Positions 4,132 through 6,569 of a DNA stretch of 6,569 nt are shown here, piece by piece. Numbering within the stretch: the stretch's first letter is position 1; each line of letters opens with the position of its first letter. This stretch comes from UBA6987 sp045617825 (lineage in GTDB: Bacteria > Bacillota > Clostridia > Lachnospirales > Lachnospiraceae). Under the pieces are notes generated by a model, which did not search any database, was not told where the DNA came from, and was given only the letters and a program-made list of their open reading frames with translations. Made by a program: the position numbers and the translations under genes. The DNA is taken from assembly GCA_045617825.1 (NCBI GenBank), contig JAZLJI010000098.1, positions 1 to 6,569 of the forward strand, in the 5' to 3' direction.

Positions 4132-6495
4132 ATGAAGAAACTGAGAGCGGCTCTGGCTGCCCTCCTGGCTCTGGCGACGGTACTGTCGCTGGCGGGCTGC
4201 GGCGGACAGAACCAAGCGGAAAGCACGGCTGAGGTGACGGAGACCTCCGCGGAGGCTGGCACGACGGAAGCGGCGGAGACGGAGCAGACGACCGTTCCGG
4301 AGACTGAGCCTGAGCCGGAGAAGCCCACGAAGGAGCAGCTGGTGGAAGCCATCCGCCAAAGCGCCATGTCTTATTACTATAAGAATCCCTACTGCCAGTA
4401 CGAAAGCGAAAAGCTGACGGCGGAGGGCTTCAGACGGCAGACCTGGGAGAAGAGCGCTGAATATGCCGCCGCGGACCAGTATCATTATTCCGTCTGCTCC
4501 TCCTTTGTCACCGGCGTATATTATGATGCCTTCGGCTATCTGCTGGGCACCGCGTCAAAGACCTCGGGCAGCATCGGCATGTATTATTCCACCGACAAGT
4601 TCCAGAAGCTTGAGGGCCCGGCCGTGGTCTACAGGAAGGAAAACAATACGGAGGCTGATCTGGTGCAGGCCGGCAAGGAGATCCGGGCCCTGCTGGAGCC
4701 CGGCGACGTGGTGGTGTCCGGCGCAGCCGGCTCCGGTCATGAGATGCTGTATCTGGGCGACGTGCTGGGAGACGGCAAGGATTACCTGATCCACTGCTGG
4801 GGAGCGCATATCAAGGACGGCGTGGACAGCGTGGAGACCGACGGCTCCATCTATCTGCAGACCGCCGATGAGCTGATCTTCGACAAGCCGGCGAGCGGCA
4901 AACCCAGCTGGTCCGTGATGGAAACGCGGCGCTCGGAAACCTTCGTCTGCGTTTACCGGCCCTTCCTGGCGGAGGACTTCACCTGGGAGATCACCGAGGC
5001 GACCAGGTCCCGGATGACCTATCCGGATATCGTCATTTCCCGGGAGGCGGACCGCTCCTCCTATGATACGGTGATGAAGGGCGAAAAGCTCACCCTGACC
5101 CTGACCGTAGAGAACAGGAGCAAAACGGACTATCCGGAGCTGCAGGTCCGGGAGGCAGCCGCCGAGGGCGCGAAGCTGGTAAGCGGCAAGACCGAGGAGA
5201 CGCTGACGCTCAAGGCCGGGGAAAAGAAGACCTTAAGCTTCACCTATGAGATAACGGCGGAGCCCGGCAGCTTGGTGCATTTCCCGGAAACGCTGGTGGC
5301 GGACATCCCCGCCCGCGACGTCAGCATCAAGGTGGGCTATGAAAAGCTGAGCGACAGTCAGGTGAAGGGCTTCACGGTGCTGGCGAAGAAGATCGCCGCC
5401 GGTGAGGTACAGGCCGGGAAAGAGCTGAAGGCGGTCAGCACGGTCTACGAGATGATCACCGGAAAGACGCTGGGGCTCCCGGATACGGTCTCCGATTATC
5501 TGACGGCCTGCTTCGGCCTGAAAATGGTGGGAGAGGACCGCTTCCTGCAGCTGAAGGAGGCGACGGACAGCAACCGGGCGCTGCTGCAGATGCAGGCCTA
5601 TAAGCTCTTCGGCGGGACCAACCGGAGGGTGGAGGGCTCCCTGTACGACCGCACGATGGAGATCGTCGAAAACCGCTTCCAGCCCGGGGACATCCTGGTG
5701 GTCATGCGGCGCTCGGATACCGTTTCCGTGGTGACCGACAGCGACCTTGCCGTATATCTGTATCTGGGCGAGCAGAACGTCCTGGCCCTTGAGGGCACGA
5801 AGGCCCCGGCTGTGGTGAGCTTCACGCAGGCGACGAAGGACCTGCTGGCCGCGAAGCAGTTCTTTACGCTGCGGCCCTCGCTGGTGATCGACGGACTGCA
5901 GCAGGAGGACCATTCCGCGGAGCTGGGAGACGCCCCGGAGCCGCAGGAGGCTGCTCTGACCGAGGAGCAGAAGGCGGCGCTGGCGGCGCTTTCCTGCGAT
6001 GCTTCCACCGGCGGCAACATGAGCTACGTGACGGGCCTGTATAAGGCGGCAGGCATCGACATTTCCGCGGTCATCAACGGGACCACCTACGGAAATACGC
6101 TGCAGAAGTACATTTTCAAGCTGAAGGACGGCAAATACGTCCTGCGGGATACGCCGGCGGAGGGTTTCGAAAAGCTCATGGCCAGTCTCTATCACGAATA
6201 CTACGGCGGCCGAATGATCGAGCAGCATCAGCTGCCGACGCTGGCGGATCTGGACGTCGGCGACATGGTCTGCGTGGGCATCGTGGACGGCGAGCAGAAG
6301 GCGATGAACTACACGATCCTGATGTATCAGGGCGATGGGCGGTTCGCCGTGGGCGTGACCTACCGCGAAGTGCCCAACGGTGACCTGTTCCGGAAGCAGG
6401 AGGTCATGAACTTTACGGAGGAAAGCTTCAGGGCCTACATCACGGATGAAAAATGGACCGGCTATTTCGTCATGAGGCCGATACAGGGCCTTTGA
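4132..6495 (+). CDS. Large surface lipoprotein with three NlpC/P60-like modules, first one apparently catalytic
   Basis: 787 residues. Residues 1-23 are a lipoprotein signal (KKLR, hydrophobic core, lipobox LAGC with C23). Residues 24-66 are a Thr/Glu/Pro-rich linker off the membrane. Module 1 (about 67-283) fits an NlpC/P60-type cysteine peptidase: VCSSFV with C122, PGDVVV (190-195), GHEMLYLG with H203, LIHCWG with H221, the order of the family's Cys-His-His set. Such enzymes cut peptide stems of peptidoglycan, but the target here is unproven. Residues about 299-405 look like an Ig-like beta-sandwich (KLTLTLTVENRS at 319-330, LTLKAGEKKTLSFTYEI at 358-374). Module 2 (about 406-588) and module 3 (about 605-787) repeat the scaffold (PGDILVV at 518-524, VGDMVCVG at 709-716; YLYLG at 542-546; endings FFTLRP and YFVMRP matching FVCVYRP of module 1). 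Neither has the catalytic Cys or His at the aligned positions. They may bind wall or ligand. It is the last gene before the terminator. Confidence 0.85.
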   Translation: MKKLRAALAALLALATVLSLAGCGGQNQAESTAEVTETSAEAGTTEAAETEQTTVPETEPEPEKPTKEQLVEAIRQSAMSYYYKNPYCQYESEKLTAEGFRRQTWEKSAEYAAADQYHYSVCSSFVTGVYYDAFGYLLGTASKTSGSIGMYYSTDKFQKLEGPAVVYRKENNTEADLVQAGKEIRALLEPGDVVVSGAAGSGHEMLYLGDVLGDGKDYLIHCWGAHIKDGVDSVETDGSIYLQTADELIFDKPASGKPSWSVMETRRSETFVCVYRPFLAEDFTWEITEATRSRMTYPDIVISREADRSSYDTVMKGEKLTLTLTVENRSKTDYPELQVREAAAEGAKLVSGKTEETLTLKAGEKKTLSFTYEITAEPGSLVHFPETLVADIPARDVSIKVGYEKLSDSQVKGFTVLAKKIAAGEVQAGKELKAVSTVYEMITGKTLGLPDTVSDYLTACFGLKMVGEDRFLQLKEATDSNRALLQMQAYKLFGGTNRRVEGSLYDRTMEIVENRFQPGDILVVMRRSDTVSVVTDSDLAVYLYLGEQNVLALEGTKAPAVVSFTQATKDLLAAKQFFTLRPSLVIDGLQQEDHSAELGDAPEPQEAALTEEQKAALAALSCDASTGGNMSYVTGLYKAAGIDISAVINGTTYGNTLQKYIFKLKDGKYVLRDTPAEGFEKLMASLYHEYYGGRMIEQHQLPTLADLDVGDMVCVGIVDGEQKAMNYTILMYQGDGRFAVGVTYREVPNGDLFRKQEVMNFTEESFRAYITDEKWTGYFVMRPIQGL

Positions 6496-6497
6496 TA

Positions 6498-6563
6498 CCG
6501 GCAGACAAAAAAGGACTACGGCCCGGGGGTGGTCACCCCGGGGGCGGGCCTTTCCCCTGCCGG
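6498..6563. repeat. Inverted repeat flanking the terminator hairpin (CCGGCAG / CTGCCGG)
   Basis: CCGGCAG at 6498-6504 and CTGCCGG at 6557-6563 are perfect 7-base complements that bracket the terminator hairpin and its T tract. They could extend the base of the structure or form an alternative fold. In this GC-rich sequence chance is possible, and the window ends six bases later. Confidence 0.3.
6520..6553 (+). terminator. Probable intrinsic terminator of the rightward operon
   Basis: GGCCCG (6520-6525) pairs with CGGGCC (6545-6550). Inside, GGGGT (6526-6530) pairs with ACCCC (6535-6539) around a GGTC loop, leaving a bulge of five G. Only TTT follows (6551-6553) before a C run, so the plus-strand T tract is weak. 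A run of six A at 6507-6512 upstream would give a T tract on the minus strand, so the hairpin may also serve a leftward gene beyond the window. It starts 25 bases after the lipoprotein stop codon. Confidence 0.6.
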
Positions 6564-6569
6564 GGCCGG

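Noticed and set aside
5500..5520. C460 in lipoprotein module 2 and C622 in module 3 as surviving catalytic cysteines.
   Set aside because: Neither aligns with C122 relative to the following helix motif, and no partner His is present at the matching strand positions.
5233..6228. A 331-codon open frame on the minus strand inside the lipoprotein gene.
   Set aside because: Its length follows from high GC and codon bias; the opposite strand encodes a lipoprotein with a signal peptide, a strong ribosome binding site and repeated motifs.

Overview
The window looks like chromosome from a GC-rich member of the Clostridia (Bacillota), possibly a gut Oscillospiraceae- or Lachnospiraceae-type organism. 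This rests on strong AAGGAGG-type ribosome binding sites, a short Lys-rich lipoprotein signal peptide followed by a Thr/Glu-rich linker, tightly packed genes, and the character of the AraC-type regulator. No RNA gene, mobile element or CRISPR array was seen, and the taxon is an inference from style, not from a marker gene.

Layout: an intrinsic terminator (31-69), then a leftward AraC-family regulator (99-920). A 177-base divergent control region (921-1097) carries four copies of the hexamer CTTGCC/GGCAAG. A rightward cluster of four genes follows: a DapA/NanA-type aldolase (1098-1988), an unrecognised 310-residue protein with an internal duplication (1985-2917, overlapping its predecessor by four bases), a divergent NagA-type deacetylase (2936-4102), and a large lipoprotein with three NlpC/P60-like modules (4132-6495). 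A GC-rich hairpin closes the cluster at 6520-6553.

Working model: the regulator binds the repeated boxes between the divergent promoters, represses or tunes its own gene and controls the rightward operon. The aldolase and the deacetylase are the two enzyme families that open and finish sialic-acid or amino-sugar catabolism (NanA and NagA). Both, however, have lost residues that define the standard substrates, so a different acylamino-sugar or keto-acid substrate is likely. The protein between them has no assigned function, but its translational coupling implies that it belongs to the same pathway. The exported lipoprotein has a Cys-His-His set typical of NlpC/P60 cell-wall peptidases in its first module only. 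It could link the pathway to peptidoglycan fragments, but may instead be a less related neighbour. No kinase, epimerase, deaminase or transporter is present here, so the pathway must continue elsewhere.
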